Shown: positions 49,364 through 60,319, counted from the stretch's first letter. The stretch: DNA of 64,000 bases from Brevundimonas sp. (GCF_004210735.1 NZ_SDZL01000008.1:1-64000), one strand, 5' to 3'. Numbers and translations: made by a program. Notes: a model not told the origin generated them from the letters alone.

Positions 49364-49732
49364 GTGAAACGAATGCGACCGCTGACCTCAGCCCTGATCC
49401 TGACCATCGTCGGTGCGACGCCTGCACTGGCTCAGGGCGCACAGACGACGCCGGACAGCGGCCTGCACTGGTCGGTCGCAGCGCCGCAGGGCGCTAGCTG
49501 GAGTCTGGAGTGCCGGTTCGCGCCGGTCACGATCCAGAACAAGATGCTGAACCGTTTCGCCATCACCGGCACGGGGCCGCGGCGCGGTCGCCTGCCGGGC
49601 CAGGACGGCCGCTGCACCCTGACCAGAACCGACGGCGCGGGCCCTGTGGGCGTCGCCCTGGTCAAGGACGGCCAGCCGACGGCGGCGGGGACCAACGATC
49701 CGGCCAAGCCGGCCTTCATCAACGTATTCTGA
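49364..49732 (+). CDS. Exported hypothetical protein inside pnt operon (4)
   Basis: About 122 residues from a GTG, or 119 from the ATG at 49373. A cleavable signal peptide (LTSALILTIVGATPALAQ) precedes a small periplasmic domain with two Cys residues. No family recognised. It ends 28 bp before pntB. Confidence 0.62.
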   Translation: MKRMRPLTSALILTIVGATPALAQGAQTTPDSGLHWSVAAPQGASWSLECRFAPVTIQNKMLNRFAITGTGPRRGRLPGQDGRCTLTRTDGAGPVGVALVKDGQPTAAGTNDPAKPAFINVF

Positions 49733-49760
49733 CGGCCGCGACAGCGGGGGAGGGGACGCC

Positions 49761-51179
<1,419 letters not shown>

Positions 51180-51181
51180 GC

Positions 51182-52369
51182 CTAGTCTTTCAGCCCCTTC
51201 AGCACTGCGTCCGTGTCCTGGCCCAGCCTGGGCGGCGGCGCGTCATACCGGACGGGCGTTTTCGACAGGCGGATCGGCGAGGCGACGGTGCGGACCGGCT
51301 CGGCTAAATCCTCGCGCGCCTGTTCGACCACCAGCTGGCGATGCAGGGCCTGGGGCTCGGCGAAGACCTGATCGATGGTGTTGATCGGCCCGTGCGGCAC
51401 GCCGGCGGCGTCCAGCATGACCATCAGCGCCTTCATGCTGTGCGGGCGCGTCAGGTCGGACAGCAGGGCGGACAGTTCGGCACGATTGCCGACGCGCGCG
51501 GCGTTGGTGGCGAACCGCTCGTCGGTCCCAAGCGCCTCCTGGCCCAGAGCGCGGGTCAGGGCGCGGAACTGGCCGTCATTGCCCACGGCGATGATCACCA
51601 TGCCGTCGGCACAGGGGAAGGGCTGATAGGGCGACAGGTTCGGGTGGGCGTTGCCCAGCCGTGTCGGCGCCTTGCCCGAGACGAAATAGTTGCTGGCCTG
51701 ATTGGCCAGCACCGCCGCCTGCACATCGAACAGGGCGATGTCGACATGCTGGCCCTCGCCCGTCGCGCGGGCGTGCCACAGGGCGGCCAGAATGGCGTTG
51801 GAGGCATAGAGGCCGGTGAACAGATCGACGACAGCGACGCCGACCTTCATCGGCTCGGCGCCCGGCGCGCCGTCCGGCTGGCCGGTAATGGACATCAGCC
51901 CGCCCATGGCCTGGATCATATAGTCATAGCCGGCCCGGTGCGCGTCGGGCCCGTCCTGACCGAAGCCGGTGATGGAGCAATAGACGAGGCGCGGATTGAT
52001 CGCCGACAGGGCGGCGTAGTCGAGCCCGTATTTGCGCAGGCCGCCGGTCTTGAAATTCTCGACCACCACGTCGCAGGTCGCGGCTAGCCGGCGCACCGTC
52101 CCGGCGCCCTCGGGCGTGGCGATGTCCAGCTCGACCGACTTCTTGCCCCGGTTGGCGCACAGGAAATAGGCGGCGTCGCCCTTTGATCCGTCGGCGGTGA
52201 CGGTGAAGGGGGGGCCCCAAGCCCGGGTGTCGTCGCCGACGCCCGGCCGCTCGATCTTGATCACTTCCGCCCCCAGGTCCGCCAGGGTTTGGGTCGCCCA
52301 GGGACCGGCCAGCACGCGGCTGAGGTCCAGGACGCGGACGCCGGAAAGCGGGCCGGGAGCGGAAGCGGT
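51182..52369 (-). CDS. CaiB/BaiF-family CoA transferase
   Basis: About 395 residues from MTASAPGPLSGVRVLDLSRVLAGPWATQ, the standard family III start. EVIKIERPGVGDDTRAWGPP and CANRGKKSVELDIATPEG are conserved, with the nucleophile Asp in GYDYMIQAMGG area. Directly downstream of the glutaryl-CoA dehydrogenase gene, which suggests a succinyl-CoA:glutarate CoA-transferase role. It converges on pntB with a 2-bp gap. Confidence 0.9.
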   Translation of the reverse strand, partial: TASAPGPLSGVRVLDLSRVLAGPWATQTLADLGAEVIKIERPGVGDDTRAWGPPFTVTADGSKGDAAYFLCANRGKKSVELDIATPEGAGTVRRLAATCDVVVENFKTGGLRKYGLDYAALSAINPRLVYCSITGFGQDGPDAHRAGYDYMIQAMGGLMSITGQPDGAPGAEPMKVGVAVVDLFTGLYASNAILAALWHARATGEGQHVDIALFDVQAAVLANQASNYFVSGKAPTRLGNAHPNLSPYQPFPCADGMVIIAVGNDGQFRALTRALGQEALGTDERFATNAARVGNRAELSALLSDLTRPHSMKALMVMLDAAGVPHGPINTIDQVFAEPQALHRQLVVEQAREDLAEPVRTVASPIRLSKTPVRYDAPPPRLGQDTDAVLKGLKD

Positions 52370-52388
52370 CATGAGGGTCTCGAGGTCG

Positions 52389-53579
52389 TTAGAACGCGGC
52401 CTGTCCGGTGATGGCGCGGCCGAGGATGAGGGCGTGGACGTCGTGTGCGCCTTCATAGGTGTTGACGGTCTCCAGGTTCATGGCGTGGCGCATGACGTGG
52501 TGTTCGCCGGTGATACCGGCGCCGCCGTGCATGTCGCGGGCGACGCGGGCGACGTCCAGCGCCTTGCCGCAGTTGTTGCGCTTCATCAGGCTGATGGCCT
52601 CGGGCACCCAGGCGCCGGTGTCCAGCAGGCGGCCCAGGGCATAGGCGCCCTCGAAGCCCAGGAAGATCTCGGTCTGCATGTCGGCCAGCTTCTTTTGCAC
52701 CAGCTGGCGCGACGACAGCGGGCGGCCGAACAGCATGCGCTCGGCGACGTAGTCGCGGCTGGCGTGGAAGCAGAACTCGGCAGCGCCCATCGCGCCCCAG
52801 GCGATGCCGAAGCGCGCCTTGTTCAAACAGCTGAACGGCCCGCGCAGCCCCTGTACGTCCGGCAGGATGTTGGCCTCGGGCACAAAGACGTCGTTCAGGC
52901 CGATGTCGCCGGTGATCGAGGCGCGAAGCGACAGCTTGTCGCCGATCTTGTCGGTGGTGAAGCCGTCGAAGTCGCGCTCGACGATGAAGCCGCGGATGGT
53001 GTCGTCCAGCTTGGCCCAGAAGATGGCCAGGTCGCTGATCGGCGAGTTGGTGATCCAGTATTTGGCGCCGTTCAGGCGATAGCCGCCCGGAACCGCCACG
53101 GCCCGGGTGCGCATCGAGGCCGGGTCCGACCCGCCGTCCGCCTCGGTCAGGCCGAAACAGCCGATCAGTTCGCCGGCCGCCATCTTGGGCAGGAATTTCT
53201 TCTTCTGCTCTTCCGAGCCGAAAGCGTAGATCGGATACATGGCCAGCGAGCTCTGCACCGACATGGCCGAGCGATAGCCGCTGTCGACCGCCTCGACCTC
53301 GCGCGCGATCAGGCCATAGGCGACGTGCGACGCTTCAGAGCCGCCGTACTGCTCCGGCAGCATGGCGCCCAGAAAGCCCATCTCGCCCATCTCGGTCATT
53401 ATCGAACGGTCGAACACCTCGTCCCGGAAGGCGGCGATCACCCGCGGCAGCAGCGCCTCGCGCGCATAGGACCGCGCCGCGTCCTGCACCATCCGCTCAT
53501 CATCGGTCAGGCGACCGCGAAGGTCGAACGGATCTTCCCAGCGGAAGGTCTGGGCGGAGAGATGTGCGGCGTCGGTCAT
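52389..53579 (-). CDS. gcdH: Glutaryl-CoA dehydrogenase
   Basis: A 396-residue flavoprotein of the acyl-CoA dehydrogenase family. The FAD motif [17 protein letters not shown] and the C-terminal [20 protein letters not shown] with catalytic Glu match glutaryl-CoA dehydrogenases. Start ATG at 53579 behind AGGAAGG; the longer open frame upstream is not a gene. It oxidises and decarboxylates glutaryl-CoA to crotonyl-CoA in lysine/tryptophan breakdown, working with the downstream CoA transferase. Confidence 0.93.
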   Translation of the reverse strand: MTDAAHLSAQTFRWEDPFDLRGRLTDDERMVQDAARSYAREALLPRVIAAFRDEVFDRSIMTEMGEMGFLGAMLPEQYGGSEASHVAYGLIAREVEAVDSGYRSAMSVQSSLAMYPIYAFGSEEQKKKFLPKMAAGELIGCFGLTEADGGSDPASMRTRAVAVPGGYRLNGAKYWITNSPISDLAIFWAKLDDTIRGFIVERDFDGFTTDKIGDKLSLRASITGDIGLNDVFVPEANILPDVQGLRGPFSCLNKARFGIAWGAMGAAEFCFHASRDYVAERMLFGRPLSSRQLVQKKLADMQTEIFLGFEGAYALGRLLDTGAWVPEAISLMKRNNCGKALDVARVARDMHGGAGITGEHHVMRHAMNLETVNTYEGAHDVHALILGRAITGQAAF

Positions 53580-53650
53580 GGAGACCTTCCTGATCGAAAG
53601 GGACGCGCTTGCCAAGCGGGCGTTGCAGATCGGCGAGACGGCCAGAATTC

Positions 53651-54580
53651 CTAGCGGGACTGGAGCGTCTCGCGGTCCCGTTCGCGCAGATAGTTGTGGG
53701 CGCGGGTGGCGGCGACCGCGCCCTGGCCCACAGCCACGCTGATCTGGTCCAGGCCCTCGACAACATCGCCAGCTGCAAAGGCGCCGGGCACGTCGGCGCC
53801 AAACGGCGACGTGGCGTCCAAGGTCCCGTGGTCGCCCTCGGCAATGCCCAGGTCCAACGCGATCCCTGCACGAGGAGAGCATCCCAACGCGGGGTACAGG
53901 ACATCGACTTCGACCGTCTTGCCGGTCTGCAGAATGATGCGCATCCGGTCAGGGCCAGGCTCAAGATGATCGAGCGGACCGTGCTCGACACTTATTCCGG
54001 CGGCGGCGAGCTGCGCCTCCTGCTCGTCCGTCAGTTCCGAATGGCTGAGCGGCATCAGGGTGACGTTCGGCGAATAGGTGCGCAGGAACAGCGCCTCGGC
54101 CGCGCCGTTGCTGTCGCAGCCGATCACACCGATGACACGGTCAATCGCCTCATAGCCGTCGCAGACCGGGCAGTAACGCAAGACAGCATCGTGGATGGCT
54201 TGTTCGTGCATTACATCTGGCAGATCGACCTGATTGAGGTCGATGCCCGTGGCGAAGATGACCGCTCGTGCATGCCAGGCGCCGTCAGCGGTGGTGACGG
54301 TGAAGCCGTCTATCTTGCGGCTGACGCCAAAAACCTTTGCTCGCCGAATCTCTGCGCCGTAGCCCACAGCGTGCTGAGACATGCGCGCGATCAGGTCGGG
54401 GCCGGGGATCCCCTCGGGAAAGCCCGGCGCATTGTGACAGAACGGCAGGCGCAACGCCCGGCTGTGCCCGTCGTGCAAGACCAGCACCGCGCGGCGGTAT
54501 CGGGCCAGATAAAGGGCGGCCGTCAAGCCGGCAGGACCCGCGCCGATGATGATCACGTCGGCGGTGCTCGTCTCATCCAT
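53651..54580 (-). CDS. Thioredoxin reductase-like FAD/NAD(P) oxidoreductase
   Basis: A 309-residue flavoprotein: FAD-binding [15 protein letters not shown] at the N-terminus, the redox pair Cys-Pro-Val-Cys ([10 protein letters not shown]), and a second nucleotide fold ([16 protein letters not shown]) in which the usual GGGDSA is changed to GCDSNG. FAD-closing motif is [21 protein letters not shown] ribosome binding site. No thioredoxin gene is adjacent; the GntR gene is divergent. Confidence 0.85.
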   Translation of the reverse strand: MDETSTADVIIIGAGPAGLTAALYLARYRRAVLVLHDGHSRALRLPFCHNAPGFPEGIPGPDLIARMSQHAVGYGAEIRRAKVFGVSRKIDGFTVTTADGAWHARAVIFATGIDLNQVDLPDVMHEQAIHDAVLRYCPVCDGYEAIDRVIGVIGCDSNGAAEALFLRTYSPNVTLMPLSHSELTDEQEAQLAAAGISVEHGPLDHLEPGPDRMRIILQTGKTVEVDVLYPALGCSPRAGIALDLGIAEGDHGTLDATSPFGADVPGAFAAGDVVEGLDQISVAVGQGAVAATRAHNYLRERDRETLQSR

Positions 54581-54963
54581 GGCGTCCTCCCTTTTCCTGT
54601 CCGGCGGGGAATGAACCGGCAGGATCGGGGTTCCTCGTCTAACGCGGCACGCCGACCGTGCCCCGCCGGGAAACGTCTCTTTGGATCCGATCGATCAGCA
54701 GCATCTGCATCTGAATGATACAGCGGCGTGGACAGTCTCCCCTCCAGCAAATCCGGTGCAGAGGCCTGCGGGGTAGGGGCGAGAACCTCTCCGGAAACGG
54801 CGTGAGCCCGATTTAAAGCTTTGGGCGTTGAGTCATGTCGTCTGAGCGAAGCTGTACGTTGTCTGCTATTGCATGCAAGTGATTGATGACAAAACATCAA
54901 TCTTGGTCCACACACGGTTGCTTACACTGATGTGAAATCAGGAAACAGGTCGAGGGAACACTA
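54581..54963. other. 383-bp divergent region, AT-rich on the right side
   Basis: No credible ORF. It contains a 9-bp inverted pair (CCGGCGGGG at 54601 and CCCCGCCGG at 54661) and an operator-like palindrome at 54881. The line 54841-54900 is 42% GC by count, the lowest I noticed in the window, consistent with a regulatory region or acquired DNA. Confidence 0.5.
54881..54902. promoter_or_regulatory. Operator-like palindrome upstream of gntR
   Basis: GATTGATG-acaaaa-CATCAATC, perfect 8-bp arms, 62 bp before the GntR start and between two divergent genes. Likely bound by the GntR protein or another regulator of both genes. Confidence 0.55.
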
Positions 54964-55770
54964 ATGACGGCAACGGCGGAAACGGGACGCCGAAGGCTGA
55001 GATCGGACGCGACCACCAGCCTGCCCGTCTATCACCAGCTTTACACCATCCTTCGGCAGCAGATTAAGGATCGGGTCTTCGCAACCGACAGGCCCCTGCC
55101 GCCCGAGATGCAGTTGGCCAGCACCTATGACGTCTCGCGCGTCACCGTACGCCGCGCGTTGGAGTTGTTGGAGCGCGAGGGGTTGATTATGCGAAGGCAG
55201 GGCGTCGGCACCTTCGCCGCGCCGGAGGGGGAGGATGAAACGGCAGGTGGCGGCCGGGTCTCGGGTCTGGTCGAAAATCTCATCACACTGGGGCTGGAGA
55301 CCACGGCGCGACTGCTGGCCTTTGACGCTGACGCGCCGACGCCGGGAGTGGTGGCCTCGGCTCTGAACCTGCCGGCCGACGCGCGAACTATCCGCATCGA
55401 ACGTCTGCGCCTGTACAAGGGCAAACCGTTGTCGCTGACTCAGGTGTATCTGCCCCAGCACCTGCGGACGCATATCAGCGAAGCGATGCTGGACGATCGG
55501 CCGGTGATGCGGATCCTGGAGGTCGGCGGCATTCGCGCCCAACGCGCCGAACAGACAATGAGCGCGGTGCCCGCCGACGATGACGCGGCCAGCAAGTTGA
55601 ACGTCAACATCGGCGCCCCGATGATCCGATTGCGCCGGACGGTCTTCGACGAACACGGTTTGCCGTTCGAACACCAGCAGGGCCTCTACAACCCCGACCA
55701 GTATGAATATCACATGCTGCTGACCCGGGATAACAGTTCGGCCAGACCGCAGTGGCGGCATATCGGCTGA
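54964..55770 (+). CDS. GntR-family transcriptional regulator (HutC/UTRA type)
   Basis: A 268-residue regulator. N-terminal winged helix (LPVYHQLYTILRQQIKDRVF... MQLASTYDVSRVTVRRALELLEREGLI) and C-terminal UTRA ligand domain (residues about 95-260, RIERLRLYKGKPLSLTQVYLP). Divergent from the flavoprotein. The effector is unknown. Confidence 0.9.
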   Translation: MTATAETGRRRLRSDATTSLPVYHQLYTILRQQIKDRVFATDRPLPPEMQLASTYDVSRVTVRRALELLEREGLIMRRQGVGTFAAPEGEDETAGGGRVSGLVENLITLGLETTARLLAFDADAPTPGVVASALNLPADARTIRIERLRLYKGKPLSLTQVYLPQHLRTHISEAMLDDRPVMRILEVGGIRAQRAEQTMSAVPADDDAASKLNVNIGAPMIRLRRTVFDEHGLPFEHQQGLYNPDQYEYHMLLTRDNSSARPQWRHIG

Positions 55771-55853
55771 CAGAGAAGGGTCGCCGCCAGGCCGTGCCGT
55801 GGGTCGCCGAACTCGCCGAAGATCGATATGGCCGCCGCCGCGTCCGCCATTGA
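55758..55853 (+). pseudogene. Possible 3' remnant of a winged-helix regulator
   Basis: In a frame different from gntR, the bases read AAYRLTEKGRRQAVPW... then a helical stretch and a stop. YRLTEKGR is the typical end of the wing in HxlR/MarR/PadR-type regulators. It has no start and overlaps the gntR 3' end, so it would be the tail of a lost efflux regulator. Short and tentative. Confidence 0.3.
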
Positions 55854-55866
55854 TTGAAGAAACGCC

Positions 55867-56994
55867 ATGACCGACACCCCTGCTTCAGCCGCTCCATCTG
55901 CGCCGCCGTCCGAACCGGCTCCTGCACCGGCGCCACCGGCGTCGCCGCCCGGGAAGCGCGTGCTGATCTCCGTGCTGCTGGGGCTGACCGCTGTTGTCGG
56001 CGTGCTGCTTGTGCTGTGGGCCTGGCGACTGCCTCCTTTCACGTCCGGTGTTCAGCACACTGACAACGCCTATGTGCGCGGTCAGGTGACGGTGATCGCG
56101 CCACAGGTGACGGGCTATGTCATGTCTGTCGAAGTGCAGGACTTTCAGACGGTGAAGGCGGGCCAACCGCTGGCGACTATCGACGACCGCATCTATCGCC
56201 AGAAGCTGGAGCAGGCCCGGGCCGGCTTGCATGCAGCGCAGGCCGCGCTTGCCAACTCGGCGCAGATCCAGACCTCGGCGCGCGGATCGGTAGCGCAACC
56301 CCGGGCTAGCATCGCGGGCGCCCTTGCGGCGGTGGCCAAGGCCTAGGCTGATCATGACCGCGCCCGCACCCTGTTCACCGGCGGCTGGGTCGCCCAAGCC
56401 CAGGTCGATATCACGCGCACGGCGTTGCAGGCCGCACAGGCTCAACTGGCTGCGGCCCGCGCGTCCGAAGGTATTGCGGAAACCGGTGTGACCTCGGCCG
56501 TCGTCAGCCGTGGCTCGCTGGAGGCGGCGGTCGAGAACGCACGGGCCCAGGTGCACCTGGCGGAAATCGACCTGACCAATACGCGAATTCTCGCCCCGCG
56601 CGATGGACGGCTGGGCGAGATCAGCGTGCGGCAGGGCCAGCAGGTCGCGGTGGGAACGCAACTGATGGCGCTGGTCCCGGATCGCATCTGGGTGATCGCC
56701 AACTACAAGGAGAACCAGTTGCGCGAAATCCGGGTGGGGCAACCTGCCGAATTGGCCGTCGATGCCCTGGGCGGGCGGACGCTGACCGGCAAGGTCGAGC
56801 AGATCGCACCGGCGACGGGCTCCGAGTTCAGCGTCATCCGTCCCGACAACGCCACCGGCAATTTCACCAAGGTCGCCCAGCGCGTGCCGGTCCGGATTGC
56901 GCTTGATCCCGGTCAGGACGGATTGGATCGCCTGCGCCCGGGCCTGTCGGTCGTGGCGCGTGTGGATACGACGGGGACAGGGAGCGCCAAATGA
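55867..56994 (+). pseudogene. HlyD/EmrA-family membrane fusion protein, interrupted by in-frame amber codon
   Basis: The frame codes for a complete EmrA-type adaptor of about 375 residues: Pro/Ala-rich start, one membrane helix (about 38-60), the conserved TDNAYVRGQVTVIAPQVTGYV lipoyl half, a coiled-coil hairpin and the second lipoyl/barrel half (TNTRILAPRDGRLGEI). A TAG at 56344-56346 interrupts it at residue 160; reading continues in the same frame on the other side with no other lesion. One base change from GAG or CAG explains it. A short product ending at 56346 would not function. Confidence 0.88.
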
Positions 56995-57110
56995 TCAAGA
57001 GCGTGCGCGCTCTGGTCCACGGCAAGGCCCGGCGAGGGCTGGGCTTCTCGCGATCTGCCCTTGCTATCGAGTGTAACCAAACCGCTCGATCCGCGTTACG
57101 GCACAGCTAG
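56991..57110 (+). pseudogene. 39-codon ORF where an efflux permease would start (EmrB remnant?)
   Basis: An ATG overlaps the hlyD stop (ATGA), the usual place for a coupled EmrB/DHA2 permease start. The frame reads MIKSVRALVHGKARRG and stops after 39 codons without any membrane segment. The permease is absent and the KaiC gene starts 22 bp later. It is best read as a deletion or insertion breakpoint. Confidence 0.4.
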
Positions 57111-57131
57111 GAGCAACGAGGGCGATCGCCG

Positions 57132-58625
57132 ATGATGGAAAAGACGCTGAGCCGCGACGCGGCCTTTGGGATCGAAGGCCTTGATGACATCCTTGTCGGC
57201 GGGCTGGAGCGCGAGCGGGTCTATCTGCTCGAAGGCAATCCCGGTACCGGCAAGACGACGGCGGCGATGCGCTTTCTCATAGAGGGTGTCAGCCTGGGCG
57301 AACCGGGGCTGTATATTACCCTGTCGGAGACTGAGATTGAGCTTCGCGGTACGGCGAAGTCACATGAATGGTCGCTCGAAGGCGTTGAAATCTTCGAGCT
57401 CGTACCGCCGGAGAGCCTGCTGGACGAACAGCAGCAGCAAAGCCTGCTCTACTCGTCGGACCTTGAGCTGGGTGAGACGACCCGGATGATCTTCGAGGCT
57501 GTTGAGCGGCATAATCCGCTCCGGGTCGTGATCGACAGTCTGTCCGAGATCCGACTGCTGGCGCAGACATCCCTGCGCTACCGCCGTCAGGTTCTGGCGC
57601 TCAAACACTATTTCTCGAAGCGCAAGGCGACCGTCTTGCTGCTGGATGATTTGACGACGGACGTCAACGACAAGACCGTGCACAGCGTGGCGCATGGGGT
57701 CATCCAGCTTCAGGAACTGGCGCCCGAGTACGGTGCGGAGCGCCGTCGGGTACGGGTCGTCAAATACCGGGGCCGCCGTTTCCGCGGCGGCTATCACGAC
57801 TTCACCATCAAGACTGGCGGCCTTGAGGTTTACCCCAGGATCGTCGCGTCGGAGCATCACACCGCCTTCGCACGTGACCAGCTCTCCAGTGGCGTGACGG
57901 AACTCGACGCCCTGCTTGGCGGAGGCATTGAGCGGGGATCAAGCGCCCTGATCCTGGGACCAGCGGGAACGGGCAAGTCGCTGTTCGCGATTAATTTCGC
58001 GATCTCGGCTGTGGCGCGCGGCGAGAAGGCGGCCCTGTTTATCTTCGATGAGGAACTCGGTCTGCTTTATGATCGCATGAAGCAGATGGGAATTGATCTG
58101 CGCGCCATGGAAGCGGATGGCTCACTGCTTATCGAGCAGGTCGATGCGGCCGAGCTGTCACCGGGAGAATTCGCGTCCCGGGTTCGCACCTGCGTATCGA
58201 CTGGAAACATACAGACCGTCGTCGTTGACAGTCTCAACGGCTATCAGGCGGCCATGCCGCAGGAACAGTTCCTCGTCCTGCATATCCACGAATTGCTCCA
58301 GTACCTTAACCGGCAAGGGGCCTCGACCTTCCTGACCGTGGCTCAACACGGTCTCGTCGGGGAGATGAAGGCCCCCGTGGACGTCACTTACCTGGCCGAC
58401 ACCGTGGTGCTGCTCCGTTACTTCGAAGCCCTGGGGAATGTCCGGCGTGCCGTTTCGGTCATCAAGAAGCGTGCAGGCCCGCATGAAGCGACCATTCGCG
58501 AATACGAGATCGGGGCGCAGGGGCTTTCGCTCGGCGCACCGCTGAGCCAGTTCCAAGGCGTCCTGCGGGGGGTGCCCAACTTCGTCGGCCCGGGATCCGG
58601 TCTGATGGGTGACACTTCCGCATGA
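57132..58625 (+). CDS. KaiC-like double-domain ATPase
   Basis: A 497-residue RecA-superfamily protein with two KaiC domains. CI: Walker A GNPGTGKT (35-42), Glu66, Walker B Asp135. CII: Walker A GPAGTGKS (276-283), DEE at 306-308, Walker B Asp366. By my alignment the cyanobacterial phosphosites Ser431/Thr432 correspond to Thr419/Tyr420, and the first CI catalytic Glu is Ser65. It overlaps the hybrid kinase gene by 4 bp (ATGA). No KaiA or KaiB gene is nearby, so a role in kinase control is more likely than a full clock. About 60% GC in the line counted, below neighbours. Confidence 0.9.
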   Translation: MMEKTLSRDAAFGIEGLDDILVGGLERERVYLLEGNPGTGKTTAAMRFLIEGVSLGEPGLYITLSETEIELRGTAKSHEWSLEGVEIFELVPPESLLDEQQQQSLLYSSDLELGETTRMIFEAVERHNPLRVVIDSLSEIRLLAQTSLRYRRQVLALKHYFSKRKATVLLLDDLTTDVNDKTVHSVAHGVIQLQELAPEYGAERRRVRVVKYRGRRFRGGYHDFTIKTGGLEVYPRIVASEHHTAFARDQLSSGVTELDALLGGGIERGSSALILGPAGTGKSLFAINFAISAVARGEKAALFIFDEELGLLYDRMKQMGIDLRAMEADGSLLIEQVDAAELSPGEFASRVRTCVSTGNIQTVVVDSLNGYQAAMPQEQFLVLHIHELLQYLNRQGASTFLTVAQHGLVGEMKAPVDVTYLADTVVLLRYFEALGNVRRAVSVIKKRAGPHEATIREYEIGAQGLSLGAPLSQFQGVLRGVPNFVGPGSGLMGDTSA

Positions 58626-60319
58626 GCCTGGGCGGCGCCCTTTCTCGCCGAACCCTGGTGCTGGCCCCTGGCGGCAGGGACGGCGCGATTGCGGCCGCCA
58701 TACTCGGAGAAGCGGACTGCACAGCGGTCCTGTGCGACGATCTGCCGGACCTGTTGTTACATATCGAAGAGGGGGCGGGTCTGGCGCTCGTCGTCGACGA
58801 CGTTCTCCGTTCCGCGGATATCAGCCGTCTATCGGCCTGGATCGACGGCCAGCCGGCGTGGTCAGACTTTCCCTTCGTCATTCTGACGCAACGGGGGGGC
58901 AGTGTGGAGCGCAATCCGCTTGCCCAGCGTCTGTCGACGGCGCTCGGCAACGTCAGTTTCCTGGAACGCCCGTTCCATCCCACCACCCTGGTCAGCGCGG
59001 TTCGGACCGCACTGCGGGGACGCCATCGCCAGTATGAGGCGCGGGAGCGGCTGGAAGAGATCCGCAAGGGCGAAGCCTTGCTGGAAAGGCGGGTCGCCCA
59101 GCGGACTTCGGAGCTGGAATCCGCCAACCGGCAGCTCGCTTCGGAAATCATTGAGCGGGAGAAGGTCGAAGTCGCCCTGCGTCAGGCGCAGCGCCTGGAA
59201 GCGATAGGCCAACTCACCTCGGGCGTGGCTCATGACTTCAACAATCTTCTGACCGTCATCAGCGGCAATGTCGAACAGCTGAAGAAGCGGATCGACGACC
59301 CGGCGATCGTGCGAAGGCTCGCGATGATGGACGAGGCGTCGCGTCGGGGAGCGCAGTTGACCGCCCAGATGCTGGCCTTTTCCCGCCGTCAGAAGCTGGT
59401 TCCCCGCGCAGTCGACCTGAACGAGACCGTGCGCCGAATGCGCGACCTCCTTCAGAGCACGATCGGCGGAAGCGTCCGGATTCTGGAGCCGGACCTCGCC
59501 GACGACCTGTGGTCGGCCATGATCGACCCGACCCAGATCGAGCTGGTCATCCTCAACCTTGCGATCAATGCGCGGGACGCCATGGATGTGGGCGGAACAC
59601 TGCGGATCGGAACAGCCAATGTCGTGATGCCGACGCCTGACACTCCCGAGCAGCCGCCTGCAGGTGAGCATGTGGTCGTCTCGGTCTCGGACACCGGATC
59701 GGGCATGAAAGAAGAGGTCCTGGCGCGGGCGTTCGAGCCCTTCTTCACCACAAAGGCGGTCGGCAAGGGATCGGGTCTGGGGCTAAGTCAGGTGTTTGGA
59801 CTGGCCAAGCAGTCAGGGGGCGGCGTCACCATCGATACGGTGGTAGGTGAGGGCACGACCATTCGCATCTATCTCCCGCGCACCGAAACGACGCCTGTTT
59901 CACTGCCGGACGAGCCCCGTGATCTTCGCATGGCCGCGGAACAGGGAACGGTGGTTCTGGTTGTGGACGATGACGATGCGGTCCGCGAAGTCACGGTCAA
60001 TATCCTGCTGGATCTGGGCTACGTCGTCGAGGAGGCGGGCAGCGGCGGTCGGGCGCTGGAGCTGATAAACCAGCGTGACGACATCGCCGCCGTGGTGCTG
60101 GACTTCGCCATGCCGGGAATGAATGGCAATGATGTCGCACGTGAGATGCGGGGTCGCAGGCCCCAGCTTCCGATCCTGTTCGCAACAGGCTACGCCGATG
60201 CGGAGGCGTTAGGGGACGCGTCCGACGACGAAATCGTCCGCAAACCCTTCCAATCCGCCGAACTCGCCGAAAAGCTGGCGCTGGCCTTTGTCGTCGGACG
60301 CGGCGGACCTCAGGGCTAG
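58622..60319 (+). CDS. Hybrid histidine kinase paired with KaiC-like protein
   Basis: A 565-residue cytoplasmic protein: N-terminal receiver-like domain (1-130; LALVVDD with Asp59/60, but Arg116 where receivers have Lys), coiled coil (about 135-190), HisKA with His204 (SGVAHDFNN), HATPase with Asn316 and GKGSGLGLSQ, and a C-terminal receiver with Asp494 and Lys541. No membrane helix or PAS domain is seen, so the signal probably comes from the KaiC partner through the N-terminal pseudo-receiver. Confidence 0.92.
   Translation: MSLGGALSRRTLVLAPGGRDGAIAAAILGEADCTAVLCDDLPDLLLHIEEGAGLALVVDDVLRSADISRLSAWIDGQPAWSDFPFVILTQRGGSVERNPLAQRLSTALGNVSFLERPFHPTTLVSAVRTALRGRHRQYEARERLEEIRKGEALLERRVAQRTSELESANRQLASEIIEREKVEVALRQAQRLEAIGQLTSGVAHDFNNLLTVISGNVEQLKKRIDDPAIVRRLAMMDEASRRGAQLTAQMLAFSRRQKLVPRAVDLNETVRRMRDLLQSTIGGSVRILEPDLADDLWSAMIDPTQIELVILNLAINARDAMDVGGTLRIGTANVVMPTPDTPEQPPAGEHVVVSVSDTGSGMKEEVLARAFEPFFTTKAVGKGSGLGLSQVFGLAKQSGGGVTIDTVVGEGTTIRIYLPRTETTPVSLPDEPRDLRMAAEQGTVVLVVDDDDAVREVTVNILLDLGYVVEEAGSGGRALELINQRDDIAAVVLDFAMPGMNGNDVAREMRGRRPQLPILFATGYADAEALGDASDDEIVRKPFQSAELAEKLALAFVVGRGGPQG

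Noticed and set aside
57132..60319. A full circadian clock locus
   Set aside because: No KaiB- or KaiA-like ORF is present in the window; only KaiC and a kinase are supported.
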